Assembly (NCBI RefSeq): GCF_000505665.1
Contig: NC_023033.1
Location: 1,347,813-1,411,812, forward strand
Direction of reading: 5' to 3'
Origin: Thermosynechococcus sp. NK55a
GTDB lineage: Bacteria > Cyanobacteriota > Cyanobacteriia > Thermosynechococcales > Thermosynechococcaceae
DNA length: 64,000 bases
In this document: in pieces, positions 38,029 through 49,123 of the stretch
How positions within the stretch are numbered: the first letter of the stretch is position 1
How the letters are laid out: every line of letters starts with the position of its first letter
Program-made: the position numbers and the translations under genes
Notes under the pieces: generated by a model
The model's input: only the letters and a program-made list of their open reading frames with translations
Told to the model about the DNA's origin: nothing
Database searches by the model: none

Positions 38029-38256
38029 TCAATGGTCTTGCTCTAGAGGCGTGGGCAAATCGGAAACCGCCACTAGATGAAACCCCATTTGACAACGAAA
38101 ATGTTGGCATCCCGCTTCAGCGGTACTCCCTAGAGGCGCCCCACAACGAAGCTGACCCTCCTGCCAGCGGGGTTGGCCTTGGCGATCGGCAAACAAGCAG
38201 GATTGACACACAGACTGTGACGGTAAAATCTGGTTTTGGGTGAGGATCACCAGCAT
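38029..38256 (-). CDS. Small cysteine-rich protein
   Basis: 75 residues with CQSC (17-20) and three further Cys (RCGAP, GCQHFRC), a likely zinc-binding knuckle. A strong GGGAGGTG sits before its ATG, which favours this strand over the overlapping forward frame. Function unknown. Confidence 0.65.
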   Translation of the reverse strand: MLVILTQNQILPSQSVCQSCLFADRQGQPRWQEGQLRCGAPLGSTAEAGCQHFRCQMGFHLVAVSDLPTPLEQDH

Positions 38257-38513
38257 CGGACACCTCCCACGGATCAGAGCCTTTAGTAGAGAGTCTTTAT
38301 AGAACCTGGCCGAAAAAAGACTCCAACCCTAGTGCTTTCATTTTATCGTGAAAGCCTAGCGGATATAGTTGACTGCAACTGCTAACTTTGCTACAAATTG
38401 CAACTCACAGTCCGCTGCTTAAATCGGCAGCAAAGACTGTATGGGGAAGAGGGTTTGCTAGGATAAATAGGCTAAGACTAATAGAATGATTGTCACCCCT
38501 TGAGCTGTAATCC

Positions 38514-39923
38514 ATGTTTGACGCCCTTGCCGAACGCCTTGAATCTGCTTGGAAAACCCTACGGGGTCAAGACAAAATTACGGAAAACAATATCCAGGAA
38601 GCTCTTAGGGAAGTGCGGCGCGCCCTATTAGAGGCCGATGTCAACCTACAGGTCGCCAAAGACTTTATTGAAAACGTCCGTCAGCGGGCGATCGGTGCCA
38701 CAGTCATTGCCGGGGTTCGTCCCGATCAGCAATTTATCAAAATTGTTTATGATGCCCTCGTTGAGGTCATGGGGGAATCCCACAGTCCCCTTGCTCACGG
38801 GGAGTCACCACCCACGATTATTCTCATGGCGGGTTTACAGGGAACGGGGAAAACCACCGCCACCGCAAAGTTAGCTCTGCACCTACGCAAAGAAGGCCGC
38901 AGTGCTCTGTTGGTGGCTACCGATGTCTATCGTCCCGCTGCCATTGACCAGTTGATGACCCTTGGCAAACAAATTGATGTGCCCGTGTTTGAAATGGGTA
39001 CAGAGGTTAGCCCTGTGGAAATTGCTCGCCAAGGGGTGGCCAAAGCCAAGGAACTGGGTGTGGATACCGTGATTATTGACACTGCGGGGCGCCTACAAAT
39101 TGATGCCGAGATGATGGCAGAACTGGCGGCCATTAAGGAAGCAGTACAACCCCACGAAACCCTCTTGGTGGTGGATGCGATGACCGGGCAAGAGGCGGCC
39201 AACCTCACCCGTGCTTTCCATGAGCAGGTGGGGATTACGGGGGCCATTCTCACCAAGCTAGATGGCGATACACGCGGTGGCGCAGCTCTCTCGGTGCGTC
39301 AGGTCTCTGGACAGCCGATTAAGTTTATTGGTGTTGGTGAAAAAGTCGAAGCTCTCCAGCCTTTCTATCCCGATCGCTTGGCTTCGCGCATCTTGGGGAT
39401 GGGGGATGTCCTCACCCTTGTCGAAAAAGCCCAAGAGGAAGTGGACTTGGCCGATGCCGAAAAAATGTCCCGCAAAATCCTCGAAGCCCAGTTTGACTTT
39501 GATGACTTCCTCAAGCAACTGCGCTTGCTAAAAAATATGGGTTCCCTGGCGGGAATTATGAAGCTCATCCCCGGCATGAATAAAATTTCAACGGAGCAAC
39601 TCCAGCAGGGGGAACAGCAACTGAAGCGGGCAGAAGCAATGATTAACTCCATGACCCGCGAAGAGCGCCGCAATCCTGAACTTCTTGCCAGTTCCCCCAG
39701 TCGCCGTGAACGGGTGGCCAAAGGTTCCGGTTATCAAGTAGCCGATGTTACAAAGTTGGTCAGCGATTTCCAACGCATGCGATCGCTGATGCAGCAGATG
39801 GGTCAAGGGAGCTTTCCGGGAATGGGGATGCCGGGTCTGAACCCAATGGGTCGAGGGGGACGTGCCCAGACTGCCAAAAAGCCCAAGAAGCAAAAGAAAC
39901 GCAAGGGCTTTGGTGTTCTCTAA
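38514..39923 (+). CDS. ffh: Signal recognition particle protein Ffh (SRP54)
   Basis: 469 residues: N domain (~1-85), G domain with GLQGTGKTT, DTAGR and TKLDG, and the Met-rich M domain (~300-450), ending in a Lys-rich tail. Targets membrane proteins to the translocon with 4.5S RNA and FtsY. The upstream ~255 bases contain no gene I can support. Confidence 0.97.
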   Translation: MFDALAERLESAWKTLRGQDKITENNIQEALREVRRALLEADVNLQVAKDFIENVRQRAIGATVIAGVRPDQQFIKIVYDALVEVMGESHSPLAHGESPPTIILMAGLQGTGKTTATAKLALHLRKEGRSALLVATDVYRPAAIDQLMTLGKQIDVPVFEMGTEVSPVEIARQGVAKAKELGVDTVIIDTAGRLQIDAEMMAELAAIKEAVQPHETLLVVDAMTGQEAANLTRAFHEQVGITGAILTKLDGDTRGGAALSVRQVSGQPIKFIGVGEKVEALQPFYPDRLASRILGMGDVLTLVEKAQEEVDLADAEKMSRKILEAQFDFDDFLKQLRLLKNMGSLAGIMKLIPGMNKISTEQLQQGEQQLKRAEAMINSMTREERRNPELLASSPSRRERVAKGSGYQVADVTKLVSDFQRMRSLMQQMGQGSFPGMGMPGLNPMGRGGRAQTAKKPKKQKKRKGFGVL

Positions 39924-39935
39924 GCACTGCCCTGA

Positions 39936-41525
39936 CTACAAGGGGCGATAGACCCGATAGTTAATGTGGGGGAAGATATTGTCAATCGCTTCCACCTTTT
40001 CCAGCCAGCCGGCATCAATTTTTTGTGCCTTGATGTCATCGTAGAGCTTGTGGAAGCGCATCAGGTGGCTACGGGTGCGGCGAACCGCATAGGGCACCAT
40101 CGTTCCCGTCCGCATAATAAAGGCCCAGTCGGAGGATTGGGCAAGGAGCAATTCCCGTGCCGCTTGGTTGAGGGCACGCCAACTCAGTTCATCCCACGGC
40201 TCCCCTTTGGCCAGTTCGATCATCCGTTCAGCAGCCTTATGGAGGTGAGGGTAAATCCAAGCATTGGTGTCATTCAGCCAATATTCATGAAAGCCCTTGT
40301 AGCCCCAACTGGACTGGGAAGGACGGCACACCTGCTGGGTGGGATGGGCGCGCAGATAGTCTGCCAAGTGGGTCATGGTAAAGGTGTCTTGGTCAAACCA
40401 GACCTTGCGGAAGAGAAAGTCAAGGAACCAAGGCCCTTCATACCACCAGTGGCCATAGAGTTCAGCATCGTAGGGAGAGACCACAATCGGCGGACGCTGC
40501 ATCAGTTGGTACAGGTAGCGAATTTGGTTTTCGCGGTTGAACATGAAATTGGCAGCGTGTTCGGCAGCTTTTTCCCGTGCCCAGTAGGGGTCATAGAGCT
40601 GCTTATCCCCTAGACCAAGGCCACGCCCAGTAATTTTGTGGTACTTAATCCCGGTATTTTTGCGTTGGCCATTGGGCATGATATAGGGCTTGATGTATTC
40701 GTAGTCCGCTTCCCAACCCAAGTCCTTGTAAAACTCACGGTATTCAGGTGCCCCCGGATAGCCCACCTCCGATGACCACACCTGCTGGGAGGATTCGTGA
40801 TCACGGCCAAAGGCAGCCACCCCAGTTTCGGTAAAAATGGGGGCATAGGTGCCAAAGCGAGGGCGGGGACGAGCATAGAGAATACCGTGGCCATCGGTAA
40901 TGAAATAGCGCAAACCAGCATCCGCCAGCATTCGCTCTAGGCCTTCGTAGTAGGCGCACTCTGGTAGCCAGATGCCCTTGGGTGGACGCCCAAAGGTTTG
41001 CTCGTAGTGCTCACAGGCCACCTGTAGTTGTGCCCACACCGCTTGGGGATACATTTTCATTAGGGGCAGGTAGCCGTGGGTGGCACCACAGGTAATGATT
41101 TCCAGGTTATTAGTGTCTTGAAACTGCTTAAAGGCCTTGATGAGGTCGCGATCGTAGTTTTCCCATGTCTGCCGTACGCGGTTGAATTCTTGGGCATAGT
41201 GCTCGGCTAGGTAGCGGATATGGCCATTGTAGGTATTGTGCTCTACCTCTAGTTCCGCCAGTTCCTCTAGTTTTGCCAAGTGCTGATCGTAGCGTTCCTG
41301 CAACAGCGGATCCCGCAGCATTGAAATTAATGGCGGCGTCATACTCATTGTGATTTTGAAGTCTACGCCGTCACGCTTTAGCCCCTCAAACATCCGGATC
41401 AGGGGCACATAGGTTTCCGTAATCGCCTCAAAGAGCCACTCTTCTTCTAAAACGTAGTCACTCTCGGGGTGGCGGACAAAGGGGAGGTGAGCATGCAAAA
41501 CCAGCGCTAAATAACCAATTGCCAT
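39936..41525 (-). CDS. GH57 1,4-alpha-glucan branching enzyme
   Basis: 529 residues, family GH57 (DUF1957). The N-terminal barrel starts YLALVLHAHLPFVRHP; the nucleophile is expected in WLPECAYYEGLE and the acid in SPYDAELYGHWWYEGP. The C-terminal helical domain (SSDWAFIMRTGTMVPYAVRR) is typical. Makes alpha-1,6 branches in glycogen. Gap of 12 bases to the convergent ffh end. Confidence 0.93.
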   Translation of the reverse strand: MAIGYLALVLHAHLPFVRHPESDYVLEEEWLFEAITETYVPLIRMFEGLKRDGVDFKITMSMTPPLISMLRDPLLQERYDQHLAKLEELAELEVEHNTYNGHIRYLAEHYAQEFNRVRQTWENYDRDLIKAFKQFQDTNNLEIITCGATHGYLPLMKMYPQAVWAQLQVACEHYEQTFGRPPKGIWLPECAYYEGLERMLADAGLRYFITDGHGILYARPRPRFGTYAPIFTETGVAAFGRDHESSQQVWSSEVGYPGAPEYREFYKDLGWEADYEYIKPYIMPNGQRKNTGIKYHKITGRGLGLGDKQLYDPYWAREKAAEHAANFMFNRENQIRYLYQLMQRPPIVVSPYDAELYGHWWYEGPWFLDFLFRKVWFDQDTFTMTHLADYLRAHPTQQVCRPSQSSWGYKGFHEYWLNDTNAWIYPHLHKAAERMIELAKGEPWDELSWRALNQAARELLLAQSSDWAFIMRTGTMVPYAVRRTRSHLMRFHKLYDDIKAQKIDAGWLEKVEAIDNIFPHINYRVYRPL

Positions 41526-41654
41526 AGGAAGTTTGCCTATTGATGTATTTGGGACAACGGCGGGGGATCAATGAGATCAGTTGAGTTTCCCCCATCTTAG
41601 GCGAAATAGCCAAATCTGCAACGGGTCATTTTTATCTTTTCTTCACATTTATCG

Positions 41655-42596
41655 TTAGTCTGACATTTTTGCCATGGAGGGTACTACGTATGGCCGGTAT
41701 GGCCGCCAACCCACGCCGCAGAATTTCGGTTCTGGGCAGGGATGGAGAATCTCAACCAGAATTTCTAGGGAATCCACTAGGCGAGGCCCCGGACGGTTGA
41801 AATAGGCGTTGCCATCCACAATGTACAGTTGACCGGTTTGCAGGGCACGCAATTGCTGCCACTGGGGATGGGTTTGCAATGCTTGGTCAAGCTCTTGCTG
41901 GGTGCGTTCCAGGTCAAAACCACAGGGCATGACAAGGATTACTTCGGGGTCGATCGTCAGCAGGGTTGACCACTCAATGTAGGGGGAATGCTTGCCGGCG
42001 GTACCCAGCAGATTTTCACCGCCCGCCAGTGCAATTAATTCTGGGATCCAGTTGCCACTGGCCATGAGGGGGTCAATCCATTCAATAGTTACCACCTGGC
42101 GGCGGGGGCGATCGCTCACCCGGCTTTGACAGGCGCGAATCCTCGCTTTCAGGTCACTCAGCAGGGGGTCTGGAGCAACCCCAAGGATCAGACCCACCCG
42201 TCGGATATCTTCCCAGACATCCTCAAGGCAATGGGGTTGGAGAGAAATTAACTGCGGTGGCGGCTCCAGAAGTTCGGCGATCGCCCGCTGGACCTCTGCC
42301 AAGGTAACCGCACACACATCGCATTGATCTTGGGTAATAATGTGGGTGGGTTTTAGCGCTTGCAGAGTCGCCAGGTCTAAGTCATAAATGCCCAAGGCCG
42401 CTTGCAGCAGATCCTGAACCGCTCGATCAATGGCTAAACTCGACTGTTGGGCATCTAACCTAGCCCGGGTACAGACAGGCAATGCCTTGACTGCAGGCGG
42501 ATAGTCACACTCATGGCTGCGACCCACAAGAAACGGCAGCAACCCCAGAGCAGCAACAATTTCTGTGGCACTGGGCAGAAGAGAAACAAGGCGCAT
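41655..42596 (-). CDS. BtuF-like cobalamin-binding periplasmic-type protein
   Basis: 313 residues from the ATG at 42596. Frames that extend upstream run into the tRNA-Phe gene and are artefacts. Two helical-backbone lobes of a class III substrate-binding protein: RLVSLLPSATEIVAALG, SHECDYPP, THIITQDQCDVCAV, then a second lobe with NAYFNRPGPRLVDSLEIL. There is no signal peptide, so it may be cytoplasmic, as in other BtuF-like cyanobacterial proteins. No Shine-Dalgarno is visible; the ATG lies 11 bases beyond the tRNA 3' end. Confidence 0.82.
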   Translation of the reverse strand: MRLVSLLPSATEIVAALGLLPFLVGRSHECDYPPAVKALPVCTRARLDAQQSSLAIDRAVQDLLQAALGIYDLDLATLQALKPTHIITQDQCDVCAVTLAEVQRAIAELLEPPPQLISLQPHCLEDVWEDIRRVGLILGVAPDPLLSDLKARIRACQSRVSDRPRRQVVTIEWIDPLMASGNWIPELIALAGGENLLGTAGKHSPYIEWSTLLTIDPEVILVMPCGFDLERTQQELDQALQTHPQWQQLRALQTGQLYIVDGNAYFNRPGPRLVDSLEILVEILHPCPEPKFCGVGWRPYRPYVVPSMAKMSD

Positions 42597-42607
42597 TTTA
42601 GGGCTAA

Positions 42608-42680
<73 letters not shown>

Positions 42681-42895
42681 TTGAAAGTGCTTTATGATTT
42701 TAGCAAGCGTCTAGGTGCGATGACAAGTCTCTCGGGCAATCATTTCTAGGAATGCCACCATGTCTCGCCTGAAGTGTCTGACCATGCTTGATCGCTTACA
42801 ACCTTAGAAGACCCCTGCGCCGAACATCTGCTAGAGGCTCCACTCCTTATCTGTGTTCGGTTTTAGAACAACACCGCCTATCGAGCGACGCTCCT
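42681..42895. other. Gene-free stretch upstream of the transposase relic
   Basis: About 215 bases between tRNA-Phe and recognisable transposase remains. No intact frame or RNA gene seen. It may be further decayed parts of the same element. Confidence 0.4.
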
Positions 42896-43062
42896 ATTGA
42901 GGAGGATGCTGCTCGGATTCAGAACAACGATGTACCTAAAAGCTTTGGGGTGATTCGTGGCTAACCCTGAATCTCCTCCGTCAGGACACCTTTGTCGAAG
43001 GGCCTCAGGGCAAAAGGTTTGAGGGCAGGGGAGGAGGATGACTACCCCGCTCCTGGTTACTG
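42896..43062 (+). pseudogene. Relic of an ISAs1-type transposase C-terminus
   Basis: In one frame the sequence reads IEEDAARIQNNDVPKSFGVIR up to a TAA at 42962; a +2 frame then gives LTLNLLRQDTF; the first frame resumes with KGLRAKGLRAGEEDDY. In this order the pieces match the end of ISAs1-family transposases (…EDxxRIRxxNAPxNFAxLRxIALNLLRQ…IKAKRLKAGWDxDYLL). Two indels and stops make it non-functional. The match is from memory, not a search. Confidence 0.55.
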
Positions 43063-43102
43063 CCTGAGTCTGGGGCTTGACCACAATTCGCGAGCCCACT
43101 AA

Positions 43103-44776
<1,674 letters not shown>

Positions 44777-44781
44777 TTGGT

Positions 44782-46071
44782 ATGAAAATTCTCCATGTGT
44801 CTGATATCCACCTTGGCAGTGGCCTCAGTCATGGCCACATTAACCCTGCCACGGGCTTGAATACGCGCCTTGAGGATTTTATTGCTGCTCTGGCCACCTG
44901 TATTGACCGTGCTCTGAGTGAACCCGTTGATTTGGTGCTTTTTGGGGGCGATGCCTTTCCCGATGCAACACCACCCCCCCTCGTCCATGAAGCCTTTGCC
45001 AGCCAATTTCGCCGCTTGGCAGATGCCCACATTCCCACAGTTTTGCTGGTGGGCAACCACGATCAGCACGCCCAAGGACAGGGGGGCGCCAGCCTCAGTC
45101 TCTATCGCACCCTGGGGGTACCCGGCTTTATTGTTGGCGATCGCTTGGCCACCCATCGCATTGACACTCCCCAGGGCAGTGTTCAAGTCATGACCCTCCC
45201 TTGGTTAACGCGATCGACACTCCTCACGCGGCCGGAAACCAGTGGCCTTTCCCTTGCGGATGTGCATCAACTGCTCCTAGAGCGGCTTCGCCTTGCCCTT
45301 GAGGGGGAAATTCGCCAACTCGATCCTGCCTTACCTACCGTCTTACTTGCCCATGCTATGGTGGACACCGCCCAGTACGGCTCTGAACGCTATTTGAGTG
45401 CGGGCAAAGGCTTTACAATTCCCCTGGGTTTCTTGGCACGCCCCTGTTTTGATTACGTTGCCCTTGGTCATGTCCATCGCCATCAAGTCCTGTGTCACGA
45501 TCCACCCGTGGTCTATTCCGGCAGTATTGAGCGGGTGGATTTTGGCGAAGAGGGGGAAGAAAAGGGCTATGTCTTAGTAAACCTCGTCAAAGGGAAAACA
45601 GAATTTCAGTTTTGTCCCCTCCCCACCCGCCCCTTCCGCACAATTCGTGTGGACTTAACCGAGGTGGAACGCAATCCCCAAGCTGCCCTCTTGGCGGCGA
45701 TCGCCAGCGTGGACATCAGCGAAGCCGTGGTGCGGGTCATGTATCAACTGCGCCCCGATCAAATTCCCCTGATTAACCTCCATGAATTGGAAAAGGCTCT
45801 TGAAAGCGCCCATAGCATCAGCCTCCTGCCCCAACTTGCCAATAGTGAGCCCATTGGCCGGCTGCCAGAAGTTGCCCTCGAACAATGCCTTGACCCCAGC
45901 CATGCGCTGCAACTGTATCTAGATCACCGCCCCGATCTTGAACCCCTGCGGCAGGATCTGCTAGCGGCACTCCAAACCCTTGCGGGCAATCCTGAACAGG
46001 AGCGTCAAGACGGGCCACAGATACCGCGATCGCCCGAACCTGTGATTGAGCAACTGCAATTGCTCTCCTAG
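44782..46071 (+). CDS. Mre11/SbcD-like DNA repair exonuclease
   Basis: 429 residues. Calcineurin-like phosphoesterase motifs in order: HVSDIHLG, FGGDAFPD, VGNHDQH, LLAHAMVD and GHVHRHQ. Predicted Mn-dependent nuclease of the SbcD type; no sbcC-like ATPase gene is next to it. Confidence 0.9.
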   Translation: MKILHVSDIHLGSGLSHGHINPATGLNTRLEDFIAALATCIDRALSEPVDLVLFGGDAFPDATPPPLVHEAFASQFRRLADAHIPTVLLVGNHDQHAQGQGGASLSLYRTLGVPGFIVGDRLATHRIDTPQGSVQVMTLPWLTRSTLLTRPETSGLSLADVHQLLLERLRLALEGEIRQLDPALPTVLLAHAMVDTAQYGSERYLSAGKGFTIPLGFLARPCFDYVALGHVHRHQVLCHDPPVVYSGSIERVDFGEEGEEKGYVLVNLVKGKTEFQFCPLPTRPFRTIRVDLTEVERNPQAALLAAIASVDISEAVVRVMYQLRPDQIPLINLHELEKALESAHSISLLPQLANSEPIGRLPEVALEQCLDPSHALQLYLDHRPDLEPLRQDLLAALQTLAGNPEQERQDGPQIPRSPEPVIEQLQLLS

Positions 46072-46169
46072 GCTAAAACTCCCCTCAGCTTGAGCAACCT
46101 TTCTAGCGGCTTGGCATCCGAGGGCAAAAGAGGACCCGGGAGCCTGGGCAAACTTTTTCTCCGAAATTA

Positions 46170-46198
46170 TTGACATTTTTTCTCATCTGGCATAGGCT
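46170..46198 (+). promoter_or_regulatory. Sigma-70-type promoter of a candidate small RNA
   Basis: TTGACA (46170-46175), a 17-base spacer and TAGGCT (46193-46198). The -35 is perfect; the -10 is partial. No coding frame follows, only two hairpins, the second a terminator. Confidence 0.5.
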
Positions 46199-46204
46199 AA
46201 GTCT

Positions 46205-46265
46205 TAGTGTTCTCCTCTCTGAGGAATCGGCAGGCGGGGTCAGTCATTGCGACGACCCCTTTTTT
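46205..46265 (+). ncRNA. Candidate ~60-nt small RNA
   Basis: Between the promoter at 46170 and the terminator at 46236-46265 lies no start codon with a good frame. The 5' part folds as TCCTC-TCT-GAGGA (46213-46225). Size, a pyrimidine-rich CUCCUCUCU segment and a terminator hairpin recall the general plan of the cyanobacterial RNA Yfr1, but the Yfr1 core is not present. The 5' end is an estimate. Confidence 0.4.
46236..46265 (+). terminator. Strong intrinsic terminator
   Basis: GGGGTC (46236-46241) pairs with GACCCC (46254-46259) over a 12-base loop, followed by six T (46260-46265). It could end the candidate small RNA or the transcript of the nuclease gene 165 bases upstream. Confidence 0.75.
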
Positions 46266-46771
46266 CTTGAGGCGGACTGTTGATTCTCAAAAAACCCCGA
46301 ACCCAACCCTCTCTAGGGGCAGTGAACTATTGCTAAAAATTTGCAAATTTTTGGCAGGGAATATGGCGGCTACAGCACCACAGCACGATATAGGGGGCCA
46401 GGGTTCTTCTTGGGCCTTGAGAACAGCAATTTTTTGGCAAACCCACGGGATGACTGCGGTTGAGATGTAAGGGGTTAGGGGCTGCTGCAATTCATCGAGA
46501 GCTGTGAGGCCAGTAGAAGCCAAGAACATCTGGGGTTTCCTGTTCTTTGCTTCCTAAGGCATATTTCCTCTTCTTTGCCGACACAATCCTCTATTCACTT
46601 ATCCAGTGATGTTTTTGCAAATATGCACTCGCGGATTTTAGAAAAGATTTTTTCTCAAGCTTGGGGGCACCTAGGCCCTACTCTATCAACTCCTAGCGTC
46701 ACAGCAGGAGGATGATCCATATCACAAGTCAAGTGTGTTTGCTGTGGCACACTACGATCAAAGTTTGCGAT
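46266..46771. other. Gene-free stretch between the nuclease and the MBL-fold gene
   Basis: About 500 bases. The only structure noted is a 24-base near-perfect palindrome at 46332-46355 centred on TTTGCAAA. An 80-codon minus-strand frame here has no family features. AGGAGG at 46705-46711 directly abuts an ATG at 46712, which is too close for normal initiation. Confidence 0.5.
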
Positions 46772-47659
46772 ATGCCCATGTTTAACCCACTTACCATTCG
46801 GTTTTGGGGTGTGCGCGGCAGTGTTCCCTGTCCCGGTTCCCACACTGTCCGCTATGGTGGTAACACCCCCTGCGTGGAAATTCAAGCCAATGGTCAACGG
46901 ATCATCCTTGACGGCGGTACAGGTTTGCGGGTTCTTGGGGAGCACCTAATGGGTCAACAGCCAGTGACGGCACACTTATTCTTTACCCATACCCACTGGG
47001 ATCATATTCAGGGGTTTCCCTTCTTTCAACCCGCTTTTGTACCGGGAAATCAGTTCCATATCTACGCAGTGCCGGGGAAAAATGGTCAGGGCATTGAACG
47101 ACGACTGAATGATCAAATGCTGCACCCCAACTTTCCCGTTCCGTTGCAAATTATGGGGGGAGATTTACGTTTTTATGACTTGGAGGCGGGCGAGCGGGTG
47201 TACCTAGACGGCGGTGTAGTGGTGAGTAATGAGGCTCTGAATCATCCGGGCGGGGGGGTGGGCTACCGTGTCAGTTGGCAGGGCATTCATGTGGCCTATA
47301 TTACAGACACGGAGCATTTGCCGGATAGGTTACATCCAGGGGCGTTTGCCTTGGCGGATCGCGCGGATGTGATGATTTACGATGCCACTTATACCGATGA
47401 AGAATACTATCACCCGCAGCAGAGCAAGGTGGGGTGGGGGCATTCCACATGGCAGGAGGCGGTTAAGCTTGCCCAAGCGGCCCAGGTCAAGCAACTGATT
47501 TTGTTTCACCATGATCCCAGCCATGATGATGACTGTTTAGATCGCATTGGCGAGTTGGCACGGGCACAATTTCCGCAGACGCTGCTTGCTCGCGAGGGAC
47601 TCATTATTTCCGTCTATCCAAATGTGATACACTTCCCGGCAACGCCTCAAGCAAGTTAG
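46772..47659 (+). CDS. MBL-fold metallo-hydrolase
   Basis: 295 residues from the ATG at 46772 (46778 is equally possible), chosen because the family begins near IRFWGVRGSVPCPG. Metal ligands THTHWDHIQG, the later His of NHPGGG, Asp of YDATYTDEEY and FHHDPSHDD. Belongs to the cAMP/Rnase-Z-like group of beta-lactamase-fold hydrolases; substrate unknown. Confidence 0.9.
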   Translation: MPMFNPLTIRFWGVRGSVPCPGSHTVRYGGNTPCVEIQANGQRIILDGGTGLRVLGEHLMGQQPVTAHLFFTHTHWDHIQGFPFFQPAFVPGNQFHIYAVPGKNGQGIERRLNDQMLHPNFPVPLQIMGGDLRFYDLEAGERVYLDGGVVVSNEALNHPGGGVGYRVSWQGIHVAYITDTEHLPDRLHPGAFALADRADVMIYDATYTDEEYYHPQQSKVGWGHSTWQEAVKLAQAAQVKQLILFHHDPSHDDDCLDRIGELARAQFPQTLLAREGLIISVYPNVIHFPATPQAS

Positions 47660-47664
47660 CGCCT

Positions 47665-48369
47665 GTGCTGCCTGTCGTTGTTTTACCGGGATATTTAGCG
47701 GCTGCCCCTGACTACTACCCCTTGCGGGATGATCTGCGGCAGTTGGGGTTTGTGGTGGAGGTGGTCCCCCTTAGGGGACGCTCGTGGTTGCCGACATTGG
47801 GGGGGCGATCGGTGGCGCCAATTCTCCGGGCTCTCGATACCACCATTCAGAGTGTTCTGAATGAAACAGGGGCCCCTTCTGTGCATCTCATTGGTCATTC
47901 AGCGGGGGGCTGGATTAGCCGCATTTACCTAGGGGATCAACCCTATGATGGCAAAGTTTGGGCGGGTCACAAATGGGTGCACACGCTAATTACGTTGGGT
48001 ACTCCCCACCGGAGTCAGGAGCGTTGGACGCGTCGCAATCTGGACTTTGTTAACACCACGTACCCCGGTGCCTATTACGGGCAAATTCGCTATGTGTGTC
48101 TGGCGGGCAAAGCAATCTATGGGACATCACGCGGCTCCTTTGCCAATTGGTTGACGTATCAAAGCTATAAACTCACCTGTGGCGAGGGTGCCTGTTGGGG
48201 GGATGGGGTGACACCAGTGGCAGCCGCCCACCTCGAAGGGGCAGAGAATCTGGTCTATGAAAATGTGCTTCATGCGCCTCGCCGCCGTTTGCGCGATCGC
48301 CCCGATGCCCCTTGGTACGGCTCCCCAGAAATTGTTGCTCATTGGCAGCAGTATCTCAGGGCCAGTTAG
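47665..48369 (+). CDS. Alpha/beta-hydrolase, lipase-like
   Basis: 234 residues from a GTG 5 bases after the previous stop. Nucleophile elbow GHSAGG, oxyanion region VVLPGYLAA, and a likely catalytic Asp in GDGVTPVAAAH. Resembles cyanobacterial and plastid triacylglycerol lipase-like proteins (LIPASE/PGAP1-like). No signal peptide. Convergent 4-base overlap with trmB. Confidence 0.85.
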   Translation: MLPVVVLPGYLAAAPDYYPLRDDLRQLGFVVEVVPLRGRSWLPTLGGRSVAPILRALDTTIQSVLNETGAPSVHLIGHSAGGWISRIYLGDQPYDGKVWAGHKWVHTLITLGTPHRSQERWTRRNLDFVNTTYPGAYYGQIRYVCLAGKAIYGTSRGSFANWLTYQSYKLTCGEGACWGDGVTPVAAAHLEGAENLVYENVLHAPRRRLRDRPDAPWYGSPEIVAHWQQYLRAS

Positions 48370-49007
48370 ACAGCCCACCGCTCAAATTGCCAGCGGTAAA
48401 CGGCCAATCCTTTATTGAGAACACATTTTTCCCGTTCTGTCGCGATGGGCCAAGGACTCTGGGGTAACCAATCTGTACAGGTTGAGCGAAAGGCGCCATG
48501 GGCACGAAACTGTTGCACCATTGATGCAGCCACTTCAAAAACATCCGACTGAAGGACAACACGTCCACCAGCGGGCAGGAGTTCAGCAAGAATGGCCACC
48601 AGTTCAGGGGTGACGACGCGGCGTTTATGGTGACGGCGCTTGAACCACGGATCTGGAAACTGGATCGTGACGGTGTGCAGGGGGAGGCCGCCGAGAATTT
48701 TGGGCAAGTGGACATTGGCATTGCCCCAAAGATAGTGGAGGTTCCGAAGTTGCTGGCGATCGCGCCGCTCATTGGCGGCGACCACTAACGGGTAGCGAAT
48801 TTCCAGACCCAGAAAATTTTGCTCTGGGTAAAGTGCTGCCATTTCTAGCAAGAATGTCCCCCTTGCACAGCCAATATCCAGATGTAAAGGCTGCGAGGGT
48901 TGCTCGTAAATCCTTGACCAATCGGGAACAGCAATGTCCTGCTGGAATTTTTGACTAAGAGGGTTAACGTGTTGTCGCACCCGTACCGCCATGGCGCGAT
49001 CGCTCAT
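48366..49007 (-). CDS. trmB: tRNA (guanine-N7-)-methyltransferase
   Basis: 213 residues. SAM site LDIGCARGTFLLEMA, FLGLEIRYPLV, and the TrmB signature FPDPWFKRRHHKRRVV. Makes m7G46 in tRNA. Confidence 0.95.
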   Translation of the reverse strand: MSDRAMAVRVRQHVNPLSQKFQQDIAVPDWSRIYEQPSQPLHLDIGCARGTFLLEMAALYPEQNFLGLEIRYPLVVAANERRDRQQLRNLHYLWGNANVHLPKILGGLPLHTVTIQFPDPWFKRRHHKRRVVTPELVAILAELLPAGGRVVLQSDVFEVAASMVQQFRAHGAFRSTCTDWLPQSPWPIATEREKCVLNKGLAVYRWQFERWAV

Positions 49008-49123
49008 CCAAAACTCCCTAATGCACTGCTGCTATAGGGTAGCTTATCTCAGAGGAAAATACTGTCTCTCGGGATCCCGAAAATGCCTCCCTTAAAGCTG
49101 GGGGCTGAGTTGATGGGACAAAC

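Noticed and set aside
38016-38243. 75-codon forward frame opposite the Cys-rich protein
   Set aside because: The minus-strand frame has CxxC motifs and a strong ribosome-binding site; the forward frame has neither.
42878-43099. 73-codon minus-strand frame near pgm
   Set aside because: It is opposite the transposase relic, whose plus-strand blocks fit a known family.
46205-46265. Calling the candidate small RNA Yfr1
   Set aside because: The conserved Yfr1 core ACUCCUCACAC is not present; only the general layout is alike.
46287-46529. 80-codon minus-strand frame between the nuclease and MBL-fold genes
   Set aside because: No ribosome-binding site, no family features, and it covers the palindrome at 46332-46355.
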